A stretch of 64,000 nt of DNA from Paenibacillus pasadenensis DSM 19293. GTDB lineage: Bacteria > Bacillota > Bacilli > Paenibacillales > Paenibacillaceae. This document shows, piece after piece, positions 50,835-59,600 of the stretch (the first letter of the stretch is position 1; every line of letters begins with the position of its first letter). Location: NCBI RefSeq assembly GCF_000422485.1, contig NZ_KE383853.1, positions 163,539 to 227,538 on the forward strand, in the 5' to 3' direction. The notes under the pieces are model-generated. The model searched no databases. It saw only the letters and a program-made list of their open reading frames with translations, and had not been told where the DNA came from. The position numbers and the translations under genes were made by a program.

Positions 50835-50950
50835 CCGATCCGCTCCTTTCGGATGATCCGAATTGGGTATTTGACCATGCGCATTCGCCCGTAGGTGAAT
50901 ATACTGCATCATCCCATCCCCCACTTCGGTCAGAAAGGATGATTGGCAGC

Positions 50951-51412
50951 ATGGAACCGATTCGACCGCTTCACGAAGACCACATCAAGCAATTTTGCGG
51001 CATGCCCGTATGCATGATCCTGAAGGACGGCACGCGCCATGTCGGCATGCTTACCGCCTGCCGCGACGGCCATATTTTCTTGAACGGCGGCGAGGAGCAT
51101 CATGACCGCCGCTTCCTGTCCGCCGGCATTTCGGCCGCCAAGACCGCCAAGCCGTCTAAGGTCAAGGGCAAAAAAGGCAAGGCCGCCAAGTCGGCCGACT
51201 TGGAGCCGGAAGCCCATACGCAGGCTTTTCCGTTCCGTCCCGGCTATCCTTACGGCCCCGGCGCGGCCGAGGGAGGAGCGCAGGGCTTCGGCTATCCGGG
51301 CGGTCCCGGCGGTTATCCCGGCGGCTACCCTGGCGGATTTCCGCCGTATGGCTTCGGCGCGGCGATCGGCGTCAGCCTGGCCGCCCTGGCCTTTCTGCTG
51401 CTTCTCATCTGA
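50951..51412 (+). CDS. Small membrane-tailed Gly/Tyr/Pro-rich protein, function unknown
   Basis: 153 aa from ATG 50951, with AAAGG 12 nt upstream; the ATG at 50939 overlaps that site. Residues 8-45 (HIKQFCGMPVCMILKDGTRH, then V-G-M-L-T-A-C-R-D-G-H-I-F-L-N-G) look like a small Sm/SH3-like barrel strand pattern. Then a Lys-rich segment (K-V-K-G-K-K-G-K-A-A-K), a repetitive region rich in Gly-Tyr-Pro (G-G-Y-P-G-G-Y-P-G-G), and a final hydrophobic helix (A-A-I-G-V-S-L-A-A-L-A-F-L-L-L-L-I) reaching the C-terminus. The composition suggests a spore-coat or envelope protein, but no family was recognised. Confidence 0.7.
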   Translation: MEPIRPLHEDHIKQFCGMPVCMILKDGTRHVGMLTACRDGHIFLNGGEEHHDRRFLSAGISAAKTAKPSKVKGKKGKAAKSADLEPEAHTQAFPFRPGYPYGPGAAEGGAQGFGYPGGPGGYPGGYPGGFPPYGFGAAIGVSLAALAFLLLLI

Positions 51413-51445
51413 TACGGAGCTGGACTCGGCCGGCTCAGCGCGGAT

Positions 51446-51485
51446 CAGCCTGCTTCCTTTTCGAAAAAAAGGGAGCAGGCTGTTT
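51446..51485 (+). terminator. Terminator after the Gly/Tyr-rich protein gene
   Basis: CAGCCTGCTTCC...GGGAGCAGGCTG followed by TTT. Confidence 0.7.
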
Positions 51486-51552
51486 GGCGCGTCGATCGAT
51501 CCGGGTAAAAGAGGGAAAGCATTCCATTCCGCATCAGGAAGGAGGACCTCCC

Positions 51553-52245
51553 ATGCTCCAGCCCTTGCAACGGATCTTCCCTCGCCGCTCGATCGAGCGG
51601 ACAGCGCCGATCCAGCCCGCCTCCATCCGTCCGGAGACCTCCGCGCCCTCTGGGGCTCCGGACTGGAGCCTGCTCTATGGAGAAGCAGGAGGTCATATGA
51701 AGAGAGCGCTCGCGGAGGCCGCTTCCTGGTCGGAAGCGATGGCCGCTCAGCTCCTGGACATCCGCCGCTTGCGGGAACGCCGCCGCCATCTGGCGGATGG
51801 CAGAAGCGTCCTGGACGTCCCCGGCCTTGGAGAGGCCGTCCGCAGGCTTGAGAGCGGATGGAACTCGCTGCTGCTGCTGGGCTTCCGCTACAGCGCGACG
51901 TTGAGCGATGACGTTGAATCGGAGCTATGCCGCCTGGCTGCGCATCCTGCCGCCGCAGCAGCCGGATTCCAGCCTGCCGAGGCTGCCGGGAAAGGGAGGC
52001 TCCAGCTCGATTCGATCGCCCTGCGCCGCCTGCTCGACGAGCGGCCGGACTCCGTGCTCCGCGCTCTGTTCAGCGCGGAAGGCCTGCTCCCCTGCGCCGA
52101 GGACATCCTGACCGGGCTGCTGGCGCAGCCGTCCCGCTCGCTGCTGAGCGACGCGCTGACGCTGCCCTATACGCAGTACAACGAGTATGGGACGCCGGGC
52201 AGCTTCCTGCCGCCGCAAGGCTGGCGGCTGCACGAAAGCGTCTAA
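51553..52245 (+). CDS. Hypothetical protein with FliD-like C-terminal segment
   Basis: 230 aa, ATG 51553 after GGAAGGAGGACC. Arg/Pro-rich start, then helices without signal peptide. Residues about 140-205 (GRLQLDSIALRRLLDERPDS, then V-L-R-A-L-F-S-A-E-G-L and an A-E-D-I-L-T-G-L-L helix) follow the pattern of the flagellar cap protein FliD C-terminus (L-x-I-D-x-x-x-L-x-x-A-L-x-x-N-P-x-A-V-x-x-L-F). The whole protein is far shorter than FliD and no flagellar gene is nearby. A diverged or truncated relative, or convergence; function unknown. Confidence 0.6.
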   Translation: MLQPLQRIFPRRSIERTAPIQPASIRPETSAPSGAPDWSLLYGEAGGHMKRALAEAASWSEAMAAQLLDIRRLRERRRHLADGRSVLDVPGLGEAVRRLESGWNSLLLLGFRYSATLSDDVESELCRLAAHPAAAAAGFQPAEAAGKGRLQLDSIALRRLLDERPDSVLRALFSAEGLLPCAEDILTGLLAQPSRSLLSDALTLPYTQYNEYGTPGSFLPPQGWRLHESV

Positions 52246-52289
52246 GCCCCGCTCGCGCGAAGCAGGCGCCGCCTCTTTGTGAGCGGGGC
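52246..52289. terminator. Inverted repeat between convergent genes
   Basis: GCCCCGCTC/GAGCGGGGC, 9-bp perfect stem with a 26-nt interior, starting right after the hypothetical gene's stop codon. A direct repeat CAGGCGCCGC (52263 and 52289) overlaps it. Confidence 0.5.
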
Positions 52290-52349
52290 AGGCGCCGCTT
52301 CGGCGCGGGCGTCGGCCATGCGGCCCGCCCGCCTGTCGCCCGCGCCGGT

Positions 52350-53033
52350 TCAGTCGAGCGCCAAATCATGCTTGTGCGCGTAGATCGCGGCTTGCGTGCG
52401 GTCCTCTACGCCAAGCTTGTTCAGCACGTTCGTCACATGGAACTTGACGGTCTTGATGCTGATGAACAGCCGGTCGGCGATGTCCTGGTTGGACAGCCCC
52501 TGGGCGACCAGCTTGAGCACGTCCATCTCCCGCTCCGTAAGCTCCTCATGCGGAGCTTTTTGCGCGGACGGCTTCGGCTGCCGGAAGCGGTTCATCATCT
52601 TGGCCGCCACCTGCGACTCCAGCACGGACTGTCCGCGGGACGCGGCCCGGATCGCGTCCGCGATCTCGCCGGCGCGCGACGTTTTCAGCAAATAGCTGAA
52701 CGCCCCCGCCTCGATGACCGGGTACAGCTTGCTGTCGTCCAGATAGCTGGTCAGCACGATGACCTTCGTCTCCGGCAGCTGCTCCATGATCTGCCGGGTC
52801 GTCTCCACGCCGTCCATCTCCTCCATGACGAGATCCATCAGCACGACCTCCGGCTTGTAGGCCATGGCCAGGCGGACCCCGTCCTTGCCGTTGCCCGCTT
52901 CGCCGACGACCTCGATGCCGTCCTCGGTATCCAGCACCGCCGCCAGTCCGATCCGCACCATCTCATGATCGTCGACCAGCAGCACCCGGATCGCCGATGC
53001 CTCCCGGCCTTCGACGTCTAACGCTCTGCTCAT
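52350..53033 (-). CDS. LiaR/VraR-type response regulator
   Basis: 227 aa, NarL/FixJ class. Receiver with phospho-acceptor Asp67 (V-V-L-M-D-L-V-M) and K-T at the end, then a LuxR-type helix-turn-helix (LTEREMDVLKLVAQGLSNQD, then K-T-V-K-F-H-V-T-N-V-L-N-K-L-G-V). ATG 53033 overlaps the kinase stop by 4 bp. The kinase pairing and the nearby PspA/PspC genes indicate a cell-envelope-stress regulator like LiaR/VraR. Confidence 0.92.
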   Translation of the reverse strand: MSRALDVEGREASAIRVLLVDDHEMVRIGLAAVLDTEDGIEVVGEAGNGKDGVRLAMAYKPEVVLMDLVMEEMDGVETTRQIMEQLPETKVIVLTSYLDDSKLYPVIEAGAFSYLLKTSRAGEIADAIRAASRGQSVLESQVAAKMMNRFRQPKPSAQKAPHEELTEREMDVLKLVAQGLSNQDIADRLFISIKTVKFHVTNVLNKLGVEDRTQAAIYAHKHDLALD

Positions 53034-54028
53034 GCTCCTATCCCCTTTCCATCCTCGAGCGGCACCCACATCTCGATCGCGGTGCCCTCGCCCAGAGCCG
53101 TATTGACGGCGATCCGTCCGCCCAGCTCATGGATGCGCTCCTCCATCGTCAGCAAGCCGTAAGAGGCCTGCTTCTTTTCTTCCAAATCGAATCCGATTCC
53201 GTTGTCGGTGAAGCTCAGCTTGGCCATCGATCCGTCCCGTCTCAGCGAAATGTCCATCTTGGTCGCCTTGGCATGCCGCAGCGTATTCGAAAGAGCCTCC
53301 TGCGCGATGCGGAACAAATGGTCCTCCGCATTGGGATGGAACAGCAGCGTCCGATCGACCTGGATGCTGATCTCCATCGGCACCTTCGCCTGCAGCTCCG
53401 ACACGAGCCGCTCCAGCGCCTGCGCCAAATCCTTGCCGTCGAGATGGACCGGCCGCAGATGAAGCAGCAGCGCCCTCATCTCGGATTGGGCGACCGCCGC
53501 CATCTCCTCGATCAGCTGCACTTGGCGGCGCGCCCGTTCCCAGTCCTTTTCGATCGTCCGGCTGACGGCGGTAGCCGTCATGGAGATGGCGAACAGCTGC
53601 TGGCTGACCGCGTCATGCAGCTCCCGAGCGAGACGCTGGCGCTCTTCGATGACCGCAGTGAACTTTACCTGCTCCTGCCATTCCTCGCGCTCCTGCTCCT
53701 CTTGCTCGTCTTGCTCGTCGTGATCCTTCGCCGACGGAATCGTAATCGTCTTGCGCCGCGCCCCCTGCTGCTGATTGAGCTTGCGCAGCGCTTCCTTCAG
53801 CTTGCTCGTCTGCACCGAGCTCTTGAGCGCGGCCGCCGCCATCGCGACCGCGATGATCGACAGTCCGTACAGAGCGGCCTTGCCCTGCAGCGCGAAAAAC
53901 TCCACATACCCGAGCCCTTGCAGCAAAATGAGCAGCAAGCCCAGCAAAATGAGCAGCCACAGCAGAATTTCCATTCGGTTGCGGCGGCTTGGCTCCCGTT
54001 CGCTGCCCGGAGGTTTCTTGGCGGACAA
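53030..54028 (-). CDS. LiaS/VraS-type sensor histidine kinase
   Basis: 332 aa from TTG 54028 (preceded by GAGGGGGAG). Two N-terminal membrane helices (residues 20-68) joined by a very short loop, an intramembrane-sensing layout. A charged stretch (D-E-Q-D-E-Q-E-E-Q-E-R-E-E) leads into HisKA_3 (ERQRLARELHDAVSQQLFAI, His in RELHD) and an HATPase domain (N-T-L-R-H-A; D-N-G-I-G-F-D). Encoded after the PspA gene and a terminator; partner of the overlapping regulator. Confidence 0.92.
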   Translation of the reverse strand: MSAKKPPGSEREPSRRNRMEILLWLLILLGLLLILLQGLGYVEFFALQGKAALYGLSIIAVAMAAAALKSSVQTSKLKEALRKLNQQQGARRKTITIPSAKDHDEQDEQEEQEREEWQEQVKFTAVIEERQRLARELHDAVSQQLFAISMTATAVSRTIEKDWERARRQVQLIEEMAAVAQSEMRALLLHLRPVHLDGKDLAQALERLVSELQAKVPMEISIQVDRTLLFHPNAEDHLFRIAQEALSNTLRHAKATKMDISLRRDGSMAKLSFTDNGIGFDLEEKKQASYGLLTMEERIHELGGRIAVNTALGEGTAIEMWVPLEDGKGIGA

Positions 54029-54112
54029 TTCAGCTCCCCCTCTCTTTCTCTACTTTAACGCTTCCCGAGCTGTCGGAACAAGCTCATGCCGTCGCAACGA
54101 AGCCACTCAACC

Positions 54113-54157
54113 AAAGAAAAGCCCCGAACCGTCAGCTTCAGCTGTCCGGTTGGGGCT
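54113..54157 (-). terminator. Terminator between the pspA gene and the two-component genes
   Basis: AGCCCCGAACCG/CGGTTGGGGCT around an inner AGCTTCAGCT hairpin, then TTTTCTTT on the minus strand. Read-through may set the level of the kinase and regulator. Confidence 0.75.
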
Positions 54158-54206
54158 GCCGCAGGACGAGCAGCCGCGAGTCTCGGCCCCCGTTCCGCCT
54201 GTCGTC

Positions 54207-54914
54207 CTAGGATTCCGTCGACGTCGGCTCTTCCGCCGGCGGCGTCGGATTCAGCTTGTTCTTGAGCAGACGCAGCTGCTCCTCGACCTTGAGCTGGTTC
54301 TCCGGCTTCGTCTCAGAGCGATAGCCGCCGGTTCCTTGACCGTAAGGCGTGCGGAGCACATCGGCTTCCGCCTCCAGGCGAAGAATCTTCTCCTCCATGC
54401 GGCCGAAGCCGCGGGAAGCGGTGCCCGAGTCGATATGGCCGACGGAAGAGCTCTGGGACATCTGCTTCTTGGCCTTGGCCATTTGAGCGCGCGCCGCCAG
54501 CTCGTTGCGCTTGTTGCGCAGCTGGTAGAATTCGTCCTTCATGCCGTACAGCTGATGCTTCAGCTCATCGGCCTGAGCCTTGGCTTCCGCATGGAGGCGG
54601 CTGAATTCCTCGGTCTTCTCGTCGAAGTACAGCTTTTCCTCCAGCATCGTGCGGGCCAGATCCTCCTGTCCGGAGCGCAGAGCCGCCTCGGCCTTGCTGT
54701 CGCGGTCCGCCGCGCTGCGCTGAGCTTCCTCGTAGCGCTGCTGCATGCGGCGCTCGTTCGCCATCTGCTTGGCGACGGTGACCTCCGCCTGGTGGATCTC
54801 CTGCTCCATGTCGCGCAGGTACTGGTTGAGCATGATGACCGGATCCTCCATCTTGTCCAGCACCTCATGCATCGAAGCCTTCGTAATATCCTTCATCCGT
54901 TTGAAAATACCCAT
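54207..54914 (-). CDS. PspA/IM30 family protein (copy A)
   Basis: 235 aa. Coiled-coil membrane-protecting protein of the PspA/Vipp1/LiaH (ESCRT-III-like) family: amphipathic start [20 protein letters not shown] with [13 protein letters not shown], then long heptad helices (A-K-Q-M-A-N-E-R-R ... [10 protein letters not shown]). The tail is Pro/Glu/Ser-rich ([11 protein letters not shown]). It lies 4 bp after the PspC gene and is the second PspA-type gene of the operon. Likely binds stressed membrane. Confidence 0.93.
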   Translation of the reverse strand: MGIFKRMKDITKASMHEVLDKMEDPVIMLNQYLRDMEQEIHQAEVTVAKQMANERRMQQRYEEAQRSAADRDSKAEAALRSGQEDLARTMLEEKLYFDEKTEEFSRLHAEAKAQADELKHQLYGMKDEFYQLRNKRNELAARAQMAKAKKQMSQSSSVGHIDSGTASRGFGRMEEKILRLEAEADVLRTPYGQGTGGYRSETKPENQLKVEEQLRLLKNKLNPTPPAEEPTSTES

Positions 54915-54918
54915 GTTG

Positions 54919-55398
54919 TCATTCTCCCTTCTCGTATTTCGCGAGTTTGGCTTTCAAATCGTCCAGCTCCTTGCGGAGCGCCTTTTTCTCCAGATCGTCC
55001 ATCATTTTGTCCAGCTCGGACGCGGTCGGCTCCGAAGCGTCCTTCCATGCCGGATCATGCGCGCCGGCGCCGAAATGCGGCGGGTTGCGGTACGGGCCGC
55101 CGTGAGGACCCTCCGGGCGTCTGCGCGGATCGAAGCCGTAGCCTTGCTCCGGACGCTGCGGGCCGCCGTATCCGCCATAGGATCCGTAGCCTCCGGGCGG
55201 GTAGGAATCGTAGGGCGGCTCCTTCGGAATGACGAGCGCCGCCAGAATGTAGACCACGATCGCAGCTCCGCTCGTGCAGATCGCCAGGATGATAATCAGG
55301 ATGCGGAGCAGATTGACATCGACGTTGAAGTAATCGGACAATCCGCCGCTGAGCCCGGTCATGATCTTCTTTTGTCTGGACCGGTAAAGTTGCTTCAT
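54919..55398 (-). CDS. PspC domain membrane protein
   Basis: 159 aa. Starts with the PspC motif ([19 protein letters not shown]) and one membrane helix ([12 protein letters not shown] ... A-A-L-V-I-P), followed by a Tyr/Gly/Pro-rich linker and a C-terminal coiled coil ([20 protein letters not shown]). PspC proteins sit at the membrane and couple stress to PspA. Five bp separate it from each PspA gene, so the three are tightly coupled. Confidence 0.92.
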   Translation of the reverse strand: MKQLYRSRQKKIMTGLSGGLSDYFNVDVNLLRILIIILAICTSGAAIVVYILAALVIPKEPPYDSYPPGGYGSYGGYGGPQRPEQGYGFDPRRRPEGPHGGPYRNPPHFGAGAHDPAWKDASEPTASELDKMMDDLEKKALRKELDDLKAKLAKYEKGE

Positions 55399-55403
55399 GT
55401 CGG

Positions 55404-56075
55404 TCAGCCTCCTTGTCCTAGCTTCCGTTTGAGCTGCTCCAGCTCCAGCTCGACTTGGGGATTGCCGACTCCGCGCTGCGGACCGGCGTAGTCGGGGCCG
55501 CCCTGCCTGAGATCGCGCAGGCTGCGGGCTTCATGCTCCAGGCAGCTGATGCGGTCGTCCAGGCGGCGGAACATGCCCTCCGGCTTGCCGCTGGAGCCGA
55601 CCGCGCCATAGCGCGAGTTCATGCGCTGCTGCAGCTTGAGCGATTCCATGCGGGCCGAGTAGTATTCCCGCTTGTCGTATACGATCTGATACTCGCTGCG
55701 CATCTCCTGCAGCGTCTTTTCCAGATCCTCCATATTGAGCCGGCTCTGCTCGTACAGGTCGCGGTATTGGGCGGAGCGTTCCTCGGCCGAAGCCTTTTCG
55801 TGAAGGGCGATGCGAGCCAGCTGCTCTTCTCCGGCTTTCAGCGCCGTCACTGCTTGCTGCTCTCTCTTTTCCTTCTGCTGCTCCGCCTGGAGCCATTGCA
55901 TTTTCAGGTGCTGGCCATGCGTCGAGTACTTGGCGTGCAGCCGTTCGGACTGAATGATCTCCTCCCGCGTCGCCCACAGGAACTGGTCGATCAGCTTGAC
56001 CGGATCCTCGGCTTTTTCAAGATGCTCGTTCAAGGTTGCGAGCGTAATGTCGCGAACTCTTCTGATGATGCTCAT
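55404..56075 (-). CDS. PspA/IM30 family protein (copy B)
   Basis: 223 aa, same family as copy A but well diverged: start MSIIRRVRDITLATLNEHLE, E-D-P-V-K-L-I-D-Q-F-L-W, then a continuous charged coiled coil (E-Q-Q-K-E-K-R-E-Q-Q-A) and a C-terminal R-R-L-D-D-R-I-S-C-L-E-H-E-A segment. The two paralogues flank PspC and might form mixed polymers. Second gene of the operon after the LiaI-like protein. Confidence 0.91.
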   Translation of the reverse strand: MSIIRRVRDITLATLNEHLEKAEDPVKLIDQFLWATREEIIQSERLHAKYSTHGQHLKMQWLQAEQQKEKREQQAVTALKAGEEQLARIALHEKASAEERSAQYRDLYEQSRLNMEDLEKTLQEMRSEYQIVYDKREYYSARMESLKLQQRMNSRYGAVGSSGKPEGMFRRLDDRISCLEHEARSLRDLRQGGPDYAGPQRGVGNPQVELELEQLKRKLGQGG

Positions 56076-56117
56076 CCATTCTTCCTCCTTAGCAGGCGCT
56101 TATGATGCGATATCCGG

Positions 56118-56414
56118 TCAGTAAGTACGTCCTTCTTTGAGCTTCGATACGCCCCATGCGATCAGGCCGATCGCCAGCAGCAGCAGGAACAGGCCAGACA
56201 GCTTGCCGAGCAGGATGATTACGCCGATAAAGGCGAGAATGCCGCCGATCAGCTTATTGCCGTTGCGCCATCCGATGTAGCCGAGGCCGATCAGGATCAG
56301 AGGGAACAGCAGCGAGACGACCCAGCTGATCAAATGTCCGAGCCCCAGGAATTTCATTGCGACGAGCACCCCTGCCGCAATCAAGACTAAGCCTACCGTC
56401 GAATTCTTTTTCAT
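56118..56414 (-). CDS. LiaI/LiaF-type small membrane protein
   Basis: 98 aa, almost entirely hydrophobic with four predicted helices: V-G-L-V-L-I-A-A-G-V-L-V-A-M-K-F, then L-F-P-L-I-L-I-G-L-G-Y-I-G-W, L-A-F-I-G-V-I-I-L-L and L-L-L-L-A-I-G-L-I-A-W-G-V. Matches the LiaI / LiaF N-terminal transmembrane domain. First gene of the envelope-stress operon; probably a membrane anchor for the PspA proteins, as LiaI is for LiaH in B. subtilis. Confidence 0.82.
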   Translation of the reverse strand: MKKNSTVGLVLIAAGVLVAMKFLGLGHLISWVVSLLFPLILIGLGYIGWRNGNKLIGGILAFIGVIILLGKLSGLFLLLLAIGLIAWGVSKLKEGRTY

Positions 56415-56435
56415 CGTTGATTGTCACCGCCTTCC

Positions 56436-56570
56436 GGACCTTAGGTCGTTTTCTTCATGTCTTTATTCTAGGTCAGACGCGCATTTCCCAAAACGGACCT
56501 CGGAACGTTTCTCGACCTGGACTCAGGTCGGGGGCTTCCTCCACCCGCTGTCCGGGGGCTTCCCGGACCT
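56436..56570 (-). promoter_or_regulatory. Stress-operon promoter region with repeated GACCT/AGGTC elements
   Basis: Seven GACCT or AGGTC pentamers in 135 bp: palindrome GACCT-A/T-AGGTC at 56437-56447 (1-bp centre), AGGTC at 56470, GACCT at 56496, palindrome GACCT-N6-AGGTC at 56514-56529, GACCT at 56566. A -10-like TAGAAT (minus, 56470-56465) has no good -35. Probably binding sites for the LiaR-type regulator. Confidence 0.5.
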
Positions 56571-56582
56571 GGCAGGACAAGC

Positions 56583-56606
56583 AGAAAAGGCGCCCCGGCG
56601 GGCGCC
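56583..56606 (-). terminator. Terminator after the giant surface-protein gene
   Basis: GGCGCCC/GGGCGCC stem, 4-nt loop, TTTTC on the minus strand, 7 bp after the stop codon. Confidence 0.8.
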
Positions 56607-56612
56607 CCTTCG

Positions 56613-59600
56613 TCAATCCTGTTCGATCGCCTCCAGCAGGTCCAGGAGCCGCTGAATCAAAACGACCGCCTCGGCCCGCGTCCCGCTCGCGACCGGCAGG
56701 AACCGGCCGTCGCCGGCCCCCTCGATCAATCCGAGCGAGTCAGCCTGGCCGATCGCCTGCTTGGCCCAAGCCGCCAGCTTGGCCGTATCGCGGAAGCCCG
56801 CGTCCGCTGGCGCGTCCGGGAGCGGCCGCTCCGTTCGATGCGCGTAGGCGCGGACCAGCATGGCGGCCATTTCCTGGCGCATGATCGCACGGTCCGGCTC
56901 AAACCGCCCGGCAGCCGAGCCCATCGTCAGTCCAGCCTGCCGGACCTGCGCGATCTCGGCGGCATGCCAGCTGTCCGGCGAAACGTCCGCATAGCCCGCT
57001 TCTCCGTCGCTCGGCTCCAGCCTTAGAGCGCGGGCCAGCATCGCCGCGAACTCGGCGCGGGTCACGCTCCGCCCCGGCTCGAACGCCTGTCCGCCAACGC
57101 CCTGCACGATCAGCCTCGCCGTCAAGGAATGGATCGCTCCCTCGGCCCAATGGCCGGCCTTCACATCCGTATAGGACCGTTCGAATAGAAGCATTCCGTA
57201 TACGCCGGCTTCCTCCAGCTTCATGGAAGCCCAGGAGCCTGCCGCGGCCCCTTCGAAGCGAAGCGTTCCGTCCGGCAACAGCCGATAAAGGCCTGTCCGC
57301 TGCGGATCAGCTCCTTCCTGAAGCAGCTCCACTCCGATCGGCTGATCCGATTCGGCGATCGTCCGGCCGTCTTGGCCGACTAGCGCCAGCGACCATTCCC
57401 GCAGCTCGCCCGCGGCCTGCACCCGGGCGTTGTAGCGTACCGCGGCGGCGGCCAGCAGCTTTTCCGCATCCTGCGGGAGGGATGTCAGCACGAGGCTCGC
57501 GCCCGCGGCGGCGGATTCATCTCCCGGCAGCCGGCTCTGCAGCTTGCGGAGCGTGTCCGCTGGAATCGAGACGCGGATCCGGCTCGATTGGATCTGCAGC
57601 GTCCGCCCGTCCAGCAGCTCGCCAGCCCGGTCCGGGAACGCGATCCGGCTTGGCCAGTCCGAAACGCTCACGACGACGCGGCTCTCCTCCTGCCCCGCTC
57701 CTCGCAGCTGTTCTTCCGTCAGCACCAGCACATCCGACGACGGCGTCGGCGTCGGGGTCGGGTCGCCGCCTGGACGCGGCGTCGGCAATGCCGGAACGCT
57801 TGGCGCTGGAGTCGGATCCGGGCTCGGATCCGGACTCGGGCTCGGCGTCGGCGAAGGCTCCGGCGAAGGCGATGCCGGGCTTGCAACCTCCAGCTCGTAC
57901 CGGTCTCGCCATTCTCCGTAGACGGCGGTCACGACCGTCCGGCCGGCTCCTACCGCCTTCAGATAGCCGTCTTGGACGATCGCCACGGACGGATGGTCCG
58001 TGCCGTACTCGACTCCCTTCAGCTCATAACGAAGCCCGTCGCTGTATACCGCTTCGGTAACCAACACGGCGCTTTCTCCCGGAGCCAGCTTGCGCGGTCC
58101 TTGGAGCCGGATCGACGCGAGCGTCGGCTCCTTCTCCGTCACTTCCAGCTCGTAGCTCGCCGTCAAGCCGCCATGCTCGGCCTGCACGACAGCGCGGCCT
58201 GCCTGCAGCGCCGTGACGATTCCGTCGCGGTCGATTGTCGCGACCCGCTCATTCGAGCTGGAGTACGCGACGCCTTCCCGAACCGCTTGCACGCGGCCGG
58301 AGGCGTACACCGCCTCGGTCACGACGGCATCCGTTTCTCCCGGCTTCAGCTGCAGCTTGCCCGTCAGCCGCAGCGAGGCCGGCTTCTCCGCCTCGCGGCT
58401 TGGAATGCGCAGCGTGTCGACGATGCTTCCGTCCAGCTTTTTCGCCGTCAGCTGGATCTCCTTTTCGCCGATAACGATCGACGTATAGATCTGCTCGTCT
58501 CCATCAAAAATCTTCTCCTGCCACATGCGCTCCGTCCAGGCATAGAACTTCGGTCCGGAAGAGCCGCCGATGACGTAGCGGGTGCCGTCCTCTTCCGCCG
58601 CGATCTGCCCGCCCCTCATCGGGTAGCTTCTCATATAGATGTGGTCATGTCCGTTCAGCACGAGGTCGACCTCATGCTTGTCGATGACAGGCACCCACAG
58701 CTGCTGGACCTTCTCATTCGAATAAATGCTGCCGTAAGGACCTTGATGGAACACGAGCACCGTCCATTTCGCCTCGGAGCCGGCCAGGTCGCGATCCAGC
58801 CATTCCGCTTGCTCCTTGAGCCCGGCATCGGCCTGCTCGGTATCGAGGACGACGACATGGGTATCCTTGATGTCAAAGGAATAGCTCGTTCCCCGAGCTG
58901 CCGAAGCCCCGTTGTCCGGCGTCTGGAACTGCGCCCGGAAGTCGCCGCTTCCGTTCGTGCCCATGACCTCGTGATTGCCGATGACCGGCACGAGCGTCGT
59001 CGTGCGGAGCGCTTCGCCGGCTTCGCTGAACCACCAGTTCCACTGCTCCTGCTCAAAGCCTTTGTCCACCATATCGCCGGCATGAAGGATCAGATCCGTA
59101 TCCGGCACGTCCGCCAGCGCCCGCTTGAGCGTATCGCCCCAAAGCTTGAAGCCGGCCTGATCGCCCGCCTGCGAGTCGCCGAAAAACAGCAATCGAGTCG
59201 TCGCTCCCTTGTCCCCGCTCGTGCGGAACGAGCCTTCGGAGCTCCAGGCTCCGTGTCCGTCTCCGACCCGGTAGGCATACTCGGTATCCGGCTCCAGATG
59301 GGCGGACCGAGCCCGGTGCAAGCGGAGGGTGCCGTCGTTGTCCGTCGTATACAGGCTCGACGTTCCTTCGATCCGCTGGACCGCGCCTTTATCGAAGCCC
59401 TCGAACGCCTCCCGCTCCGCCAGCTCGACGACCGTGCCCTTCGTCTCCGGGGACGTCTGCCAAGCGAACAGCCGCTCCGTCGCGGCGTCCTCTCCGACCG
59501 TGACATTTACATTTTGCGGCGCCGAAGAGCCTGCCGGGGGCGCGACCGTATAGCGCAGCAGCGCGCTGTACGATGTGCCCGACACGGCTTGCAGCGTGTA

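Noticed and set aside
57700..57880. Tandem-repeat-like GC-rich DNA
   Set aside because: It encodes the Pro/Ser linker before the SLH domains of the surface protein; not a separate repeat element.
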